Shown here in pieces: positions 17,954 through 27,000 of a stretch of 64,000 nt of DNA. The notes under the pieces are model-generated. The model had not been told where the DNA came from, ran no database searches, and saw only the letters and a list, made by a program, of their open reading frames with translations. The DNA lies in assembly GCF_043557345.1 (NCBI RefSeq), contig NZ_JBIFFV010000008.1, positions 62,001 through 126,000 on the forward strand, given 5' to 3'. Within the stretch, counting starts at the first letter, position 1; every line of letters begins with the position of its first letter. The position numbers and the translations under genes are program-made. Origin of the DNA: Sulfitobacter sp043557345. GTDB lineage: Bacteria; Pseudomonadota; Alphaproteobacteria; Rhodobacterales; Rhodobacteraceae.

Positions 17954-18582
17954 CAGTCACGTCCATCCAGTTGTTCGGCCTCGGCCATTGCTTGTTCCGC
18001 CGCCGATTGCACCAGCGGCACGGCCACAGGGCGTTCCAGCCCCAGCACCAAGGCCCGGCCATAGCCCCAAATTTGCAGGCAAAGCCGCAAAGAGATCACG
18101 ACGAACGCCAGCGGCACCACGAGCTTGCTGGGCCAGATCGGCAGGCCGATGTCGATCGAACTGTCGCGGCTCCACAGCGGGGCGTTCAGGTCAAAGCTGC
18201 GGTCGAAATGTGCCCAGGCACCCCATGTGAGCGCCAGCATCAGCAAAAGGATCAACACCACCGACAGCAGTTCCGCCGCCCAAAGCGCGCGGCCCCTAAG
18301 CTGGCCAATCAGGATGTCCATGCGCACATGGCCGCCCATGCGTTGGGTATAGGCGATGCCCATGATGGCGATGAAAGGCATCGCCGCTTCGATCCAGTCG
18401 ACATAGCCCGCCAGCGGCGTGGAAAAGAACTTGCGCCCCCCCACCGACCAGACGGCCAGTACCATCAGTGAGAAAACGGCAAGCCCCGAGATCAGGGCAA
18501 AGAAGGTTTCCAGCTTCAGCAAGCCCCGGTCGAGGCGGCTGAGGAGGCTGCTGTCCTCCAGCACGGCGGATGATCCGGCCAT
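17953..18582 (-). CDS. TRAP transporter small permease subunit (DctQ family)
   Basis: 209 residues with four membrane helices. The family core is recognisable: FSLMVLAVWSVGGRKFFSTPLAGYVDWIEAAMPFIAIMG followed by YTQRMGGHVRMDILIGQL, then two more helices. A GGAGAG ribosome site precedes ATG 18582. It forms the membrane complex with the large subunit, to which it is coupled by TGATG. A hairpin lies between it and the binding-protein gene upstream. Confidence 0.92.
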   Translation of the reverse strand: MAGSSAVLEDSSLLSRLDRGLLKLETFFALISGLAVFSLMVLAVWSVGGRKFFSTPLAGYVDWIEAAMPFIAIMGIAYTQRMGGHVRMDILIGQLRGRALWAAELLSVVLILLLMLALTWGAWAHFDRSFDLNAPLWSRDSSIDIGLPIWPSKLVVPLAFVVISLRLCLQIWGYGRALVLGLERPVAVPLVQSAAEQAMAEAEQLDGRD

Positions 18583-18627
18583 CGGCTCTCCTTTTCAGAA
18601 AGTCTGTTTGTTGCGTTTTAGAAGTCG

Positions 18628-18658
18628 AAAGGGCCGCGCGGTCAATCCGCACGGCCCT
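18628..18658 (-). terminator. Intra-operon hairpin between TRAP dctP and dctQ
   Basis: On the leftward transcript an 11-bp stem (GGGCCGUGCGG / CCGCGCGGCCC with one G-U pair) and a 5-base loop are followed by UUUCGAC. The T-run is short, so it probably attenuates rather than fully stops transcription, or protects the 3' end of the dctP message. Confidence 0.6.
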
Positions 18659-18679
18659 CACAGTCATGCCCGGCTGGGC

Positions 18680-19696
18680 TTAGTTCGAAGCACGCTCTTT
18701 TTCCAGCGTCTCCATCACGAGGTCATAGAGTTCCTGACCCGGGATGCCCTGCGCTTCCATGCTTTCGATCCATGCTTCGCGCGCGGGATCGGCGGCTTTC
18801 TCTTTGAACTCGGCGATCACTTCGGGAGAATACTCAACCTTTTCAACGCCCTTTTCTTCGAGGATGGCGTCCCATTTCTTGAGCAGTTCGGCGTAGTTGG
18901 CAAGGTAGTGATCCAGCGCCTCATCGACCGAACTGTCCAGCGCTTCGCGCTCTTTGTCGCTCAGCATTTCATAGGCGTCGATGTTCACCACCACGGGGCA
19001 GTTCACGGTGCCGGGGTTGAGGTTCGCGGTCCACCATTCAGCCTTGTTGATGGTGCCAAAGGACAGATGCGCGTGCTGGGCGAAGGCCACGGTATCGACG
19101 ACACCCGATTCCATCGCGTTATAGGCTTCCGAAGAGGTCACCGAGGTGGGCACGGCGCCGACGGCTTCAAAGGCTTTGCCCAGACCGCCGGTGGCGCGGA
19201 CGCGCATGCCGTCGAAATCTTCGAGCGTGGTGCGCGGATCGCCGGTGCCGACAAGGTTGTACTGCGGCATGGGCGAGGTCATCAGCATTTTCGCGTTCCA
19301 CTGCGCCATCTCCTCGGCGACGGCGGGGTGGTCATAGACCGCTTTGGAAACGGCAACTTCCTCTTCAAGGTTGCTCACCCCCAGAAACGGCAGTTCCAGC
19401 ACGGTGATCGCGCGATTCTTGTCGGCGTGGTAGCCGGCACAGAACTGCGCCATCTCGAAAGCGCCGATGGAGATACCATCGAGGTTTTCGCGGTTCTTGG
19501 ACAGGCCGCCGTAGCTGACATTGATGGTGAATTCGCCGTCGGTCTTTTCAGAGACCAGTTCGGCAATTTTTTCCACATGTTCGGTGAAGGCGCGGCGCTT
19601 GCCCCAGACCGAGGCGTTCCATTCGGTCGCAGCAGCTTCGCTTACAAAAGCGACACTCAGCGCACAGGCGGCGGCACCGCTCAGCAGATTTTTCAT
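18680..19696 (-). CDS. TRAP transporter substrate-binding protein (DctP family)
   Basis: 338 residues from ATG 19696, which has GGGAGAGAG upstream. The signal peptide (MKNLLSGAAACALSVAFVSE..., probable cleavage after EAAA, about residue 23) sends it to the periplasm. The family Arg-containing segment GMRVRATGGLGKAFEAVGAVPTS and the following SSEAYNAMESGVVDTV are clear; the Arg normally binds the substrate carboxylate. First gene of the P-Q-M operon. The ligand cannot be assigned. Proximity to acs (divergent) is suggestive of a carboxylate but proves nothing. Confidence 0.92.
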   Translation of the reverse strand: MKNLLSGAAACALSVAFVSEAAATEWNASVWGKRRAFTEHVEKIAELVSEKTDGEFTINVSYGGLSKNRENLDGISIGAFEMAQFCAGYHADKNRAITVLELPFLGVSNLEEEVAVSKAVYDHPAVAEEMAQWNAKMLMTSPMPQYNLVGTGDPRTTLEDFDGMRVRATGGLGKAFEAVGAVPTSVTSSEAYNAMESGVVDTVAFAQHAHLSFGTINKAEWWTANLNPGTVNCPVVVNIDAYEMLSDKEREALDSSVDEALDHYLANYAELLKKWDAILEEKGVEKVEYSPEVIAEFKEKAADPAREAWIESMEAQGIPGQELYDLVMETLEKERASN

Positions 19697-20045
19697 GATG
19701 GCTCTCTCCCATAGTTGCCGCCCTTGGATGGGCGGATTGGCGCACAGGCTACCCCGCGGGGGCTGGCCTGCCAACCCCGTCATGCCGCGCAAATACGACA
19801 GCCGCAAGACAGTAGCGCCAAGTTTGACTGGCAAGGCTTTGAAAAACCGCGCCAATCACCGGGCAAGAGCGAAAAATTTACAGGAATCGCCCCGATCGGG
19901 AAAAACCTTTACAGGCAAGCCCTTGTAATCCAGTTGCTTATTCCCTTCTTTTCACGGGCCGCTATGATCCGGCTGAGGAGGACGCCACGGCCACCGGGTT
20001 AGACCCGCGCCCCGTGGTGATGCGAACATCAAGGGAGGAACCACC
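19697..20045. promoter_or_regulatory. Divergent control region between TRAP dctP and acs
   Basis: A 349-base gap serving two divergent genes. The half near acs is A/T-richer than average. It holds two identical TTTACAGG octamers at 19877 and 19908 in the same orientation, start-to-start 31 bases (three helical turns), a spacing expected of paired activator sites. I cannot place a confident -35/-10. GGGAGGAACC directly precedes the acs ATG as ribosome site. Confidence 0.45.
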
Positions 20046-22001
20046 ATGTCCGACGCCACCGCCAAGACCTATCCGCCATCCGCCGACATGGCCGCCCGGG
20101 CCCATGTGGACGCGCAGACCTATGACAAGATGTACCAAGCCTCGGTCACCGACACCGATGTGTTCTGGCGCGAACAGGCGCAGCGGATCGACTGGATCAA
20201 ACCCTTCACCCAAGTGCGCGACGTGAACTTCGACCTCGGGTCGGTCAGCATCAATTGGTTCGCGGATGGAGAGCTGAACGTCAGCGCCAATTGCATTGAC
20301 CGCCACCTTGAGACGCGCGGCGATCAGACCGCGATCATCTGGGAGCCCGACAGCCCCGAAGATGAGGCCAAACATATCAGCTACCGCGAGTTGCATAGCG
20401 CTACCTGCCGCATGGCCAATGTGCTGCGCGATCTCGGCGTGGGCAAAGGCGACCGCGTGATCATCTATATGCCGATGATCCCCGAAGCCGCCTATGCCAT
20501 GCTGGCCTGTGCGCGGATCGGGGCAATCCACTCCATCGTCTTTGCCGGGTTCTCGCCTGATGCGCTGGCCGCCCGCGTCAACGGCTGCGAAGCCAAGGTG
20601 GTGATCACCGCGGATGAGGCCCCGCGCGGCGGCAAGGCCACACCGCTCAAGGCCAATGCAGACAAGGCGCTGGCGCAATGCGATGCTTCCGTGCAATGCC
20701 TCGTGGTGCGCCGCACGGGCGGTGACGTGGCATGGGATAATGCGCGCGACCGCGATTACAACGCACTGATCAAGGATGCCGCCGAGACCTGCGAAGCGGA
20801 GGCGATGGGCGCCGAAGACCCCCTTTTCATCCTCTACACCTCAGGCTCCACCGGTCAGCCCAAGGGTGTGGTCCATACCACCGGCGGCTATATCACCTAT
20901 GCGGCGCTGACCCATGAGGTGACCTTCGATTACCACGAGGGTGACATCTACTGGTGCACGGCGGATGTCGGCTGGGTCACCGGGCACAGCTATATCGTCT
21001 ATGGCCCGCTCGCCAATGGCGCCACCACGCTGATGTTCGAGGGCGTGCCGACCTACCCCGATGCCAGCCGGTTCTGGCAGGTCTGCGAAAAGCATAAAGT
21101 CACGCAGTTCTACACCGCCCCCACCGCGATCCGCGCATTGATGGGGCAAGGCAAGGACTATGTGACCAAAAGCGATCTGTCCTCACTGCGCATCCTCGGC
21201 ACCGTGGGCGAGCCGATCAACCCAGAGGCGTGGAACTGGTATCACGAGGTCGTCGGCCAGAACCGCTGCCCCATCGTCGACACGTGGTGGCAGACCGAGA
21301 CCGGCGGCCATCTGATGACCCCCCTGCCCGGCGCGCATGACATGAAACCGGGGGCCGCGATGAAGCCCTTCTTCGGCGTTAAACCGGTGGTGCTGGACCC
21401 GACATCGGGTCAAGAGATCGAGGGCAACCCCGCCGAGGGCGTGCTGTGCATCGCCGACAGCTGGCCGGGGCAGATGCGCACCGTCTGGGGCGATCACGAA
21501 AGGTTCGAAAAGACCTATTTTGCCGATTACCCGGGCTATTACTTCACCGGCGACGGCTGCAAACGCGATGCCGATGGCGACTATTGGATCACGGGCCGCG
21601 TCGACGATGTGATCAATGTCTCGGGCCACCGCATGGGCACCGCCGAGGTGGAAAGCGCCCTCGTCGCCCATGACAAAGTGGCCGAAGCCGCCGTCGTCGG
21701 CTACCCGCATGACGTCAAGGGCCAAGGCATCTATTGCTATGTCACCCTGATGAGCGGTGAGGCGCCTTCCGAAGAGTTGCGGGCCGAGTTGCGAAACTGG
21801 GTCCGGCAAGAGATCGGCCCCATCGCCTCGCCCGATCTGATCCAATGGGCGCCGGGCCTGCCGAAAACACGTTCGGGCAAGATCATGCGCCGCATCCTGC
21901 GCAAGATCGCCGAGGATGATTACGGCGCTTTGGGCGACACCTCGACATTGGCGGATCCCGGCGTGGTGGACGATCTGATCGACAACCGCATGAACCGCTG
22001 A
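20046..22001 (+). CDS. acs: Acetyl-CoA synthetase
   Basis: 651 residues, full length. The adenylation core is YTSGSTGQPKGVVHTTGG (about 266-283). Later motifs are WWQTETGG, YYFTGDGCKRDADGDYWITGRVDDVINVSGHR, and the C-terminal PKTRSGKIMRR, whose Lys612 is the lysine normally acetylated to switch the enzyme off. It activates acetate with ATP to acetyl-CoA in the cytoplasm. A strong GGGAGGA ribosome site lies upstream. The only cue to regulation is the paired octamer repeat upstream. Confidence 0.96.
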   Translation: MSDATAKTYPPSADMAARAHVDAQTYDKMYQASVTDTDVFWREQAQRIDWIKPFTQVRDVNFDLGSVSINWFADGELNVSANCIDRHLETRGDQTAIIWEPDSPEDEAKHISYRELHSATCRMANVLRDLGVGKGDRVIIYMPMIPEAAYAMLACARIGAIHSIVFAGFSPDALAARVNGCEAKVVITADEAPRGGKATPLKANADKALAQCDASVQCLVVRRTGGDVAWDNARDRDYNALIKDAAETCEAEAMGAEDPLFILYTSGSTGQPKGVVHTTGGYITYAALTHEVTFDYHEGDIYWCTADVGWVTGHSYIVYGPLANGATTLMFEGVPTYPDASRFWQVCEKHKVTQFYTAPTAIRALMGQGKDYVTKSDLSSLRILGTVGEPINPEAWNWYHEVVGQNRCPIVDTWWQTETGGHLMTPLPGAHDMKPGAAMKPFFGVKPVVLDPTSGQEIEGNPAEGVLCIADSWPGQMRTVWGDHERFEKTYFADYPGYYFTGDGCKRDADGDYWITGRVDDVINVSGHRMGTAEVESALVAHDKVAEAAVVGYPHDVKGQGIYCYVTLMSGEAPSEELRAELRNWVRQEIGPIASPDLIQWAPGLPKTRSGKIMRRILRKIAEDDYGALGDTSTLADPGVVDDLIDNRMNR

Positions 22002-22008
22002 CACGCTG

Positions 22009-22043
22009 CGCGGCGCGGGTGGCTGCCTGCCCCCCGCGCCGCG
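22009..22043 (+). terminator. GC-rich hairpin after acs
   Basis: A perfect 11-bp inverted repeat (CGCGGCGCGGG / CCCGCGCCGCG) with a 13-base loop starts eight bases after the acs stop. There is no T-run, so it may be a 3'-end stabiliser or a weak terminator before the MOSC gene. Confidence 0.4.
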
Positions 22044-22062
22044 TTGCATGAGAAAGAGAGAC

Positions 22063-22635
22063 ATGGACCAAACCGCCCCCCAAGTACCGCCTCCCGCTTC
22101 CGCGGCGGAATGCGACGCCGCCCTGCCGGATATCCTCGCCGCGCCCAAGGATGGCGCCGTGATCGAAGAGCTTTGCTTTCGCCCCGATTACGGGGAGCGG
22201 GATTTCCGTGATAAGCTGGAGCTGACCGTCGCCCAAGGCATCCTTGGCGAACGGTGGACCAAGAAACCTTGGCTGACCCTGCCCGATGGCAGCCCCGATC
22301 CGCGGATACAGGTTTCCATCCTGCCCAAACGCGTGATGGACCTTTGCTGGCGCGACCGCGCAAACACGCCCCACCCCGGCGATACGATGGTGGTGGACAT
22401 GGACTTGGGCCAAGAGAACCTGCCCGTCGGCACGCGGCTGCAGGCTGGCTCGGCAGTGTTGGAGGTAAGCGACAAGTTCAACAACGGCTGCATCAAATGG
22501 CGCGACCGCTACGGGCAAGACAGCCTGCGGTGGATCAATGAGCAGGAAAACCGCCCGTATCGGTTGCGCGGTGTCCTTTGCAGGATCGTGCAGGACGGCA
22601 CCGTTCGGCGCGGGGACCGGTTGATCAAGCTCTGA
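22063..22635 (+). CDS. MOSC domain protein
   Basis: 190 residues from ATG 22063 (AGAAAGAGA upstream); an in-frame ATG 15 bases earlier lies within that site. The C-terminal half has the MOSC pattern: GDTMVVDMDLGQENLPVGTRL, then AVLEVSDKFNNGCIKWRDRYG with the conserved Cys, then RGVLCRIVQDGTVRRGD. MOSC domains bind or transfer sulfur for molybdenum cofactor or related chemistry. No molybdoenzyme gene is adjacent, so the partner is unknown. It is downstream of acs on the same strand. Confidence 0.85.
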   Translation: MDQTAPQVPPPASAAECDAALPDILAAPKDGAVIEELCFRPDYGERDFRDKLELTVAQGILGERWTKKPWLTLPDGSPDPRIQVSILPKRVMDLCWRDRANTPHPGDTMVVDMDLGQENLPVGTRLQAGSAVLEVSDKFNNGCIKWRDRYGQDSLRWINEQENRPYRLRGVLCRIVQDGTVRRGDRLIKL

Positions 22636-22651
22636 GGTCTCTCAAGTACGA

Positions 22652-22677
22652 AAGGGCCGCCCCCGAGGGACGGCCCA
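22652..22677. terminator. Hairpin terminator between convergent MOSC and DUF992 genes
   Basis: GGGCCGCCC / GGGACGGCCC form a stem with one mismatch around a CCGA loop, with AAA on its left side. It lies between two converging stop codons and could serve both directions; the T-run is short. Confidence 0.55.
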
Positions 22678-22706
22678 GATCATCACTAGAAATGCGCTCG
22701 CGCGGC

Positions 22707-23213
22707 TCAACCTTCGACGCGCTGCAGGTTGATCTCACCCACACCCACGGCAAAGTTCACGCCGGTTTGCGCATTCACACTCAGCGGCTGAAGCGCCAAT
22801 GTGTTCTCGGAGCCGCCCGTCATCAGGTTGGCCCCTGCGCCAACACCGACGGTCGCCTCGGCAGACACACCTTTGTAGCTGCCGTTCAAACCACCTTCGG
22901 CATATTCCTGTTCGGTCGGGGCGAGCACCAGCCAGGACATCTGCCCGTTCTGGGTCTTGCCGATATCGACGCCCCAGCGGTTGATTTCGCCCACATAGGT
23001 CTCATCTTCGAGACCTTCCTGAACGGGGTTGAAGGTGCAGGTCAACTCGCGGGTGGAGCCGAACACGAAGCCGGTGCCATCGCCAACGTCGCAAGACAGG
23101 GAGCCGACCTCGACGTGGTCGACGGTCTCATTGTCATCGGCCATCGCGGTGGAGCCGAAAGCGGTGGCGCTCAGAAGGGCCGCGCCGAGGGTGAGTTTGC
23201 TTGCATTCATCAT
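22707..23213 (-). CDS. DUF992 exported protein
   Basis: 168 residues from ATG 23213. The signal peptide (MMNASKLTLGAALLSATAFGSTAMA) is cleaved after about residue 25. The mature protein has the DUF992 pattern: VEVGSLSCDVGDGTGFVFGSTRELTCTFNP, with two Cys likely paired in the periplasm, then GVSAEATVGVGAGANLMTGG and a C-terminal ALQPLSVNAQTGVNFAVGVGEI. Such proteins are probably small beta-rich periplasmic or outer-membrane-associated proteins. Function is unknown. Confidence 0.85.
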   Translation of the reverse strand: MMNASKLTLGAALLSATAFGSTAMADDNETVDHVEVGSLSCDVGDGTGFVFGSTRELTCTFNPVQEGLEDETYVGEINRWGVDIGKTQNGQMSWLVLAPTEQEYAEGGLNGSYKGVSAEATVGVGAGANLMTGGSENTLALQPLSVNAQTGVNFAVGVGEINLQRVEG

Positions 23214-23490
23214 CTTTATCACTTTCCGGCGCGACGAGACGCGCCTTTTCTGCTGTGAACGGCATTCGGGTGCCTCGGACAGGCGGTGCAGGTCACCTGC
23301 CCCGCCCCTTTCAGACAGCCAGCATCGGCACCGCTTGGCGCCGATGATGCCTCTCATCGCAGGCACAACGCCCGGTCTTGGCAGCGGTTCCAGCCATGAT
23401 TGCGGGGGCGAAATTTCGCCCAGCCGGGCCGCCGCGCAACGCCCCGGCACCGCTGGACAAATCAGCCGCCACATGGCACCGCTTGTCGCT

Positions 23491-24009
23491 ATGAGTGATG
23501 ACCTGATCCCCTTCGCGCCCGACAGCGGCGATGCCCCGGCGCTGCGCCGTGCCTTCGGGCGTTTCGGCACCGGCGTGACCGTGGTGACCGTGAAAACCGC
23601 CCATGGCCCTTTGGGGATGACTGCGAATTCCTTCGCCTCGGTTTCGCTCGACCCGCCCTTGGTGCTGTGGTCGCCTGCGATCTCTTCCAAACGGCACGAC
23701 AGTTTCACCTCGGCGGCGTCCTTTTGCATTCACGTTTTGGGCGCGGATCAAGAGGATTTGGCCCAGCGTTTCGCAAGCCAAGGCCATGACTTCTCTGGTT
23801 TCGACTGGGCGGAGGATGCCGCCGGTGTGCCCACTTTCGCAGGCTGCCTCGCCCGGTTTCACTGCGCGACCTATGCCGTGCATCCGGCGGGCGATCATTC
23901 GCTGATCTTGGGCCATGTGCAACAGGTCGCTTTGCGCGAGGATGGCGCGGCGGGCTTGATGTTCGACCAAGGCCGCTATGGCCACTTCACCCCCCGCGAC
24001 GAGGGCTAA
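23491..24009 (+). CDS. Flavin reductase domain protein
   Basis: 172 residues if translation starts at ATG 23491; ATG 23473 is the alternative and neither has a clear ribosome site. The flavin reductase-like fold is shown by LRRAFGRFGTGVTVVTVKTAHGPLGMTANSFASVSLDPPLVLWSPA, typical of short-chain FMN reductases (HpaC/RutF type), and by the late HSLILGHVQQV. It should bind FMN/FAD and supply reduced flavin to a monooxygenase, but no partner oxygenase is nearby. Confidence 0.88.
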   Translation: MSDDLIPFAPDSGDAPALRRAFGRFGTGVTVVTVKTAHGPLGMTANSFASVSLDPPLVLWSPAISSKRHDSFTSAASFCIHVLGADQEDLAQRFASQGHDFSGFDWAEDAAGVPTFAGCLARFHCATYAVHPAGDHSLILGHVQQVALREDGAAGLMFDQGRYGHFTPRDEG

Positions 24010-24010
24010 G

Positions 24011-24038
24011 AAAAAGGGCGCCCCGGAGGGCGCCCCTT
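24011..24038. terminator. Bidirectional terminator between flavin reductase and tamB
   Basis: GGGCGCCC - GGA - GGGCGCCC inverted repeat flanked by AAAAA on the left and TTT on the right. It sits between the converging stops at 24009 and 24043, so it can end both transcripts. Confidence 0.75.
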
Positions 24039-24042
24039 TCAC

Positions 24043-27000
24043 TCAATAGTCCCGTTCAAAGAAGATGCCGATGCTGCTCTCGCCGTCCGAGCCCAAGGTG
24101 CCCTTGGCCGTCAGGCTTTCGGTGATATCGAGGTTGAGCGACACCTCTCCCGTGCCATCCGAGGCCGCCGTCACATCGGTATAGATATTGTCGGTCAGGT
24201 ATTTCCCCAGCCGCAGCGCCGTGGCGCCGTCGTCGGTGGTGGTCACATCCAGATCGTCGAGGCCAAAGCCCTCCCGCAGGTTGCCGATCACCCCCTCACC
24301 GCCGCGCCCTGCAAGGGTTGCCACGGCACTGGCCAATTGCAACGCCTGAAAGGCCGAGATTTCCGAGATGTTGCGCCCGAAGAGGAGCTGCGACAGCACC
24401 TCGTCCTGCGGCGCGGCGGGGGTGGATTCGAACGTCACCTCTGGCTCATTCGCCGGGCCGCTCACGATGACACGTACCTCCCCCGCTTCGGTATCGGTCG
24501 AGGTGACGAAGCGGATATAGGGGATGAAATCACCCTGAAACTGGACCGACCCTTCGTCGAGCAAGAAGCGCTTGCCCAAGATATCGAGCCGCCCGCGGAT
24601 CAACTCGAACCGCCCGGCCGAGATGATGCGGTTGGTGGTGCCGCTGAGGTTCAGCGCCCCGCCCAGTTCCGCATCCAGCCCGCGGCCCCGGACGTAAATC
24701 CGGTTCGGCGCGTTGAGTTGCAGGTTCAGCCCGAACCCGGGGCCGGACGCCTCCGCCGCGGGATCATCCCCGGCCTCGGCCCCCTCCAACCCGGCCTTCC
24801 GGCGGGTTGCCAGCACATCGGCGGGCGCGTTGACATGGGTGATCTGCGGGATGTCCCCGATCGAGGTCAGACCGGTGGCTGGCACTTGAATATTCGTCTC
24901 GCCCGCATTGATCACCCCGGTGATCTGCGCCCCTCCGCTCAAAGGTCCAGCAAGCCGCAGATCGCCGTTCAGTGTGGTGCTGTAAAGGCTCGGGTCCGCA
25001 TAGACGAGATTGCGCAGGGTCACGCTAATATCCGCAGGCAAGGCCGGTGTCAGGGTGATCGCCCCCGCCACGCGCAGCGCTCCGCCATCGACGGCCTGAC
25101 CGGTCACATTAAGCTGCGCCCGGTTGTTGCCAAGCTGGATATCCGCGTCGATCCCCCGCAGCGCCACCCGCAGGTTCGGCGCAGTGAAGGTCGCGCCGCT
25201 GGTGGTGATGCGCCCGCTGACCGAGGAGAGTTCCGCCGGGCCGTTGATCTGCAAATCAAAGCGCGCCTGCCCCTGCAAATTGCGCGGAGCCAGGAAGGGG
25301 CGCGACAGACCAAGCGGCGCATTGCCCGCGATATCGAGGTTCAGCGTGCCATCGGGGTTCACCAGCCCAGCCACCGTCGCCTGCGTGCCCGCGGGGCCGT
25401 TGGCGTTTGTGTCGATGCGCCACGCCTCCCCCTCGCGCCGGGCCGACCCTGCAACGCTGAGCGGGCCGTTCACCTGTTCCACCAAGGCGCCGATGTCGGG
25501 CATGTTCAACTGGAAATCGACCGCCGCATTGGGGCCGGTGACCAAGCCTTCGACCGTCGCCCGCGCGCCGTAAGGGCCGCTGGCGCTGGCATCGAGGACC
25601 ACGCCGTTTTCGGTCTGACGCGCCACGCCATTGGCCGCGAAAGAGCCCGTGACGCTTGGCACCAGCGGGTTCACATTGGGCACCGAGACATCGAACCGAA
25701 GTGAGACCTCACCGGTCACCAGCCCTTCGACCATAGCGCGGCTGCCATAGGGGCCATCGGCGCTGACATCCACGGCGATGCCGTCATCGGTCTGGCGGAT
25801 GTCGCCCGAGGCCGAAAGCGGGCCGTTCACGCCGGGGGCGATGGGGCTGAGGTCCGGCACGGACAAATCAAAGCTGAGCGCCATATTCGGGCCGGTGGCC
25901 AGCCCTTCGACCACGGCACTGCTACCGTAGGGGCCGCTCGCGGCGACATCCACGGCTATGCCACTCTCCTGCTGTCGCACGGTGCCTTGGGCCGCCAGCG
26001 GCCCGTTCACCCCAGGGGCCAGCGGGCTGACATCCGGCAAAGTCAGGTCAAAGCGCAGCGCCATGTCCGGCCCCGTCGCCAAGCCTTCGATCGCGATGCG
26101 GCTGTCATAGGGGCCATTGGCGATGGTATCGACGACAAACCCCTGTTCGGCCTGCTCCAGCGTGCCGCTGGCCGAAACCCCGCCGTTGATCTGCGGGACG
26201 AGGGGTTGGATATCAGGCAGCGACAGGTCAAAGGCCACATCGACGCGCGGCGTGACCAGCCCTTTGACCGAGGCCTGCGCTTCCAACGGGCCGCTGGCAT
26301 CGGTGTCGATCTCCCACCCCTCCGGCGTCTGGCGCAGGGCGCCCTTGGCGGTGACGGGGCCGGTGATATCCGCCTCGGGCAGGAAATCCTCGATCCGGGG
26401 GATATCGGCGGTAAAGTCGATCTGCGCATCCGCGCCCGTGGCCAGGCCCGAGACGGTCAGCGCCGCGTCATAGGGGCCATCGGTGACCGCGTCGACAACC
26501 CAGCCGCGCGGCTCTTGCACCGCTGTCGCCTTGACGGCGATGGGGCCTTCGTATTGCGGCAGCACCAGCCCGACATCGGCGAGCGTGAAATCCAAGGCGG
26601 CGCGGCTGTCTTCGCTGCGTAGCGCGACATCGCCCGTGAGGTTCAGCGCATCGTTCTTCAATTCAAGATCGCGCAGGAAAGTCCCCGTTTCGTTGCGTTT
26701 CGCCACCATGCTGAGGCTGGTCCTTCCTGTCAGCACCGCATCGGCCTGTTCGATCCCGATCTCAAGGTCATCGGTGCCCCCGGCAATGGCCAGATCGAAC
26801 ATGCCGCCCAAGGGCGTCACCGTCCCGTTTAGCGCCAGCGCCGTGGCGCCCGCGATATCGCGGCCCGCCAGCGCGGAAAAGCGGCTGATATCCTGCGCTT
26901 CGAGCGTCATCTTCAACTGAGTGAGCAGCCCGCTATCCACCCCGTCGATCGCGGCTTCGCCGGTCAGGCCATAGTCTTCGCCCGATAGGGTCAGCCCGTT

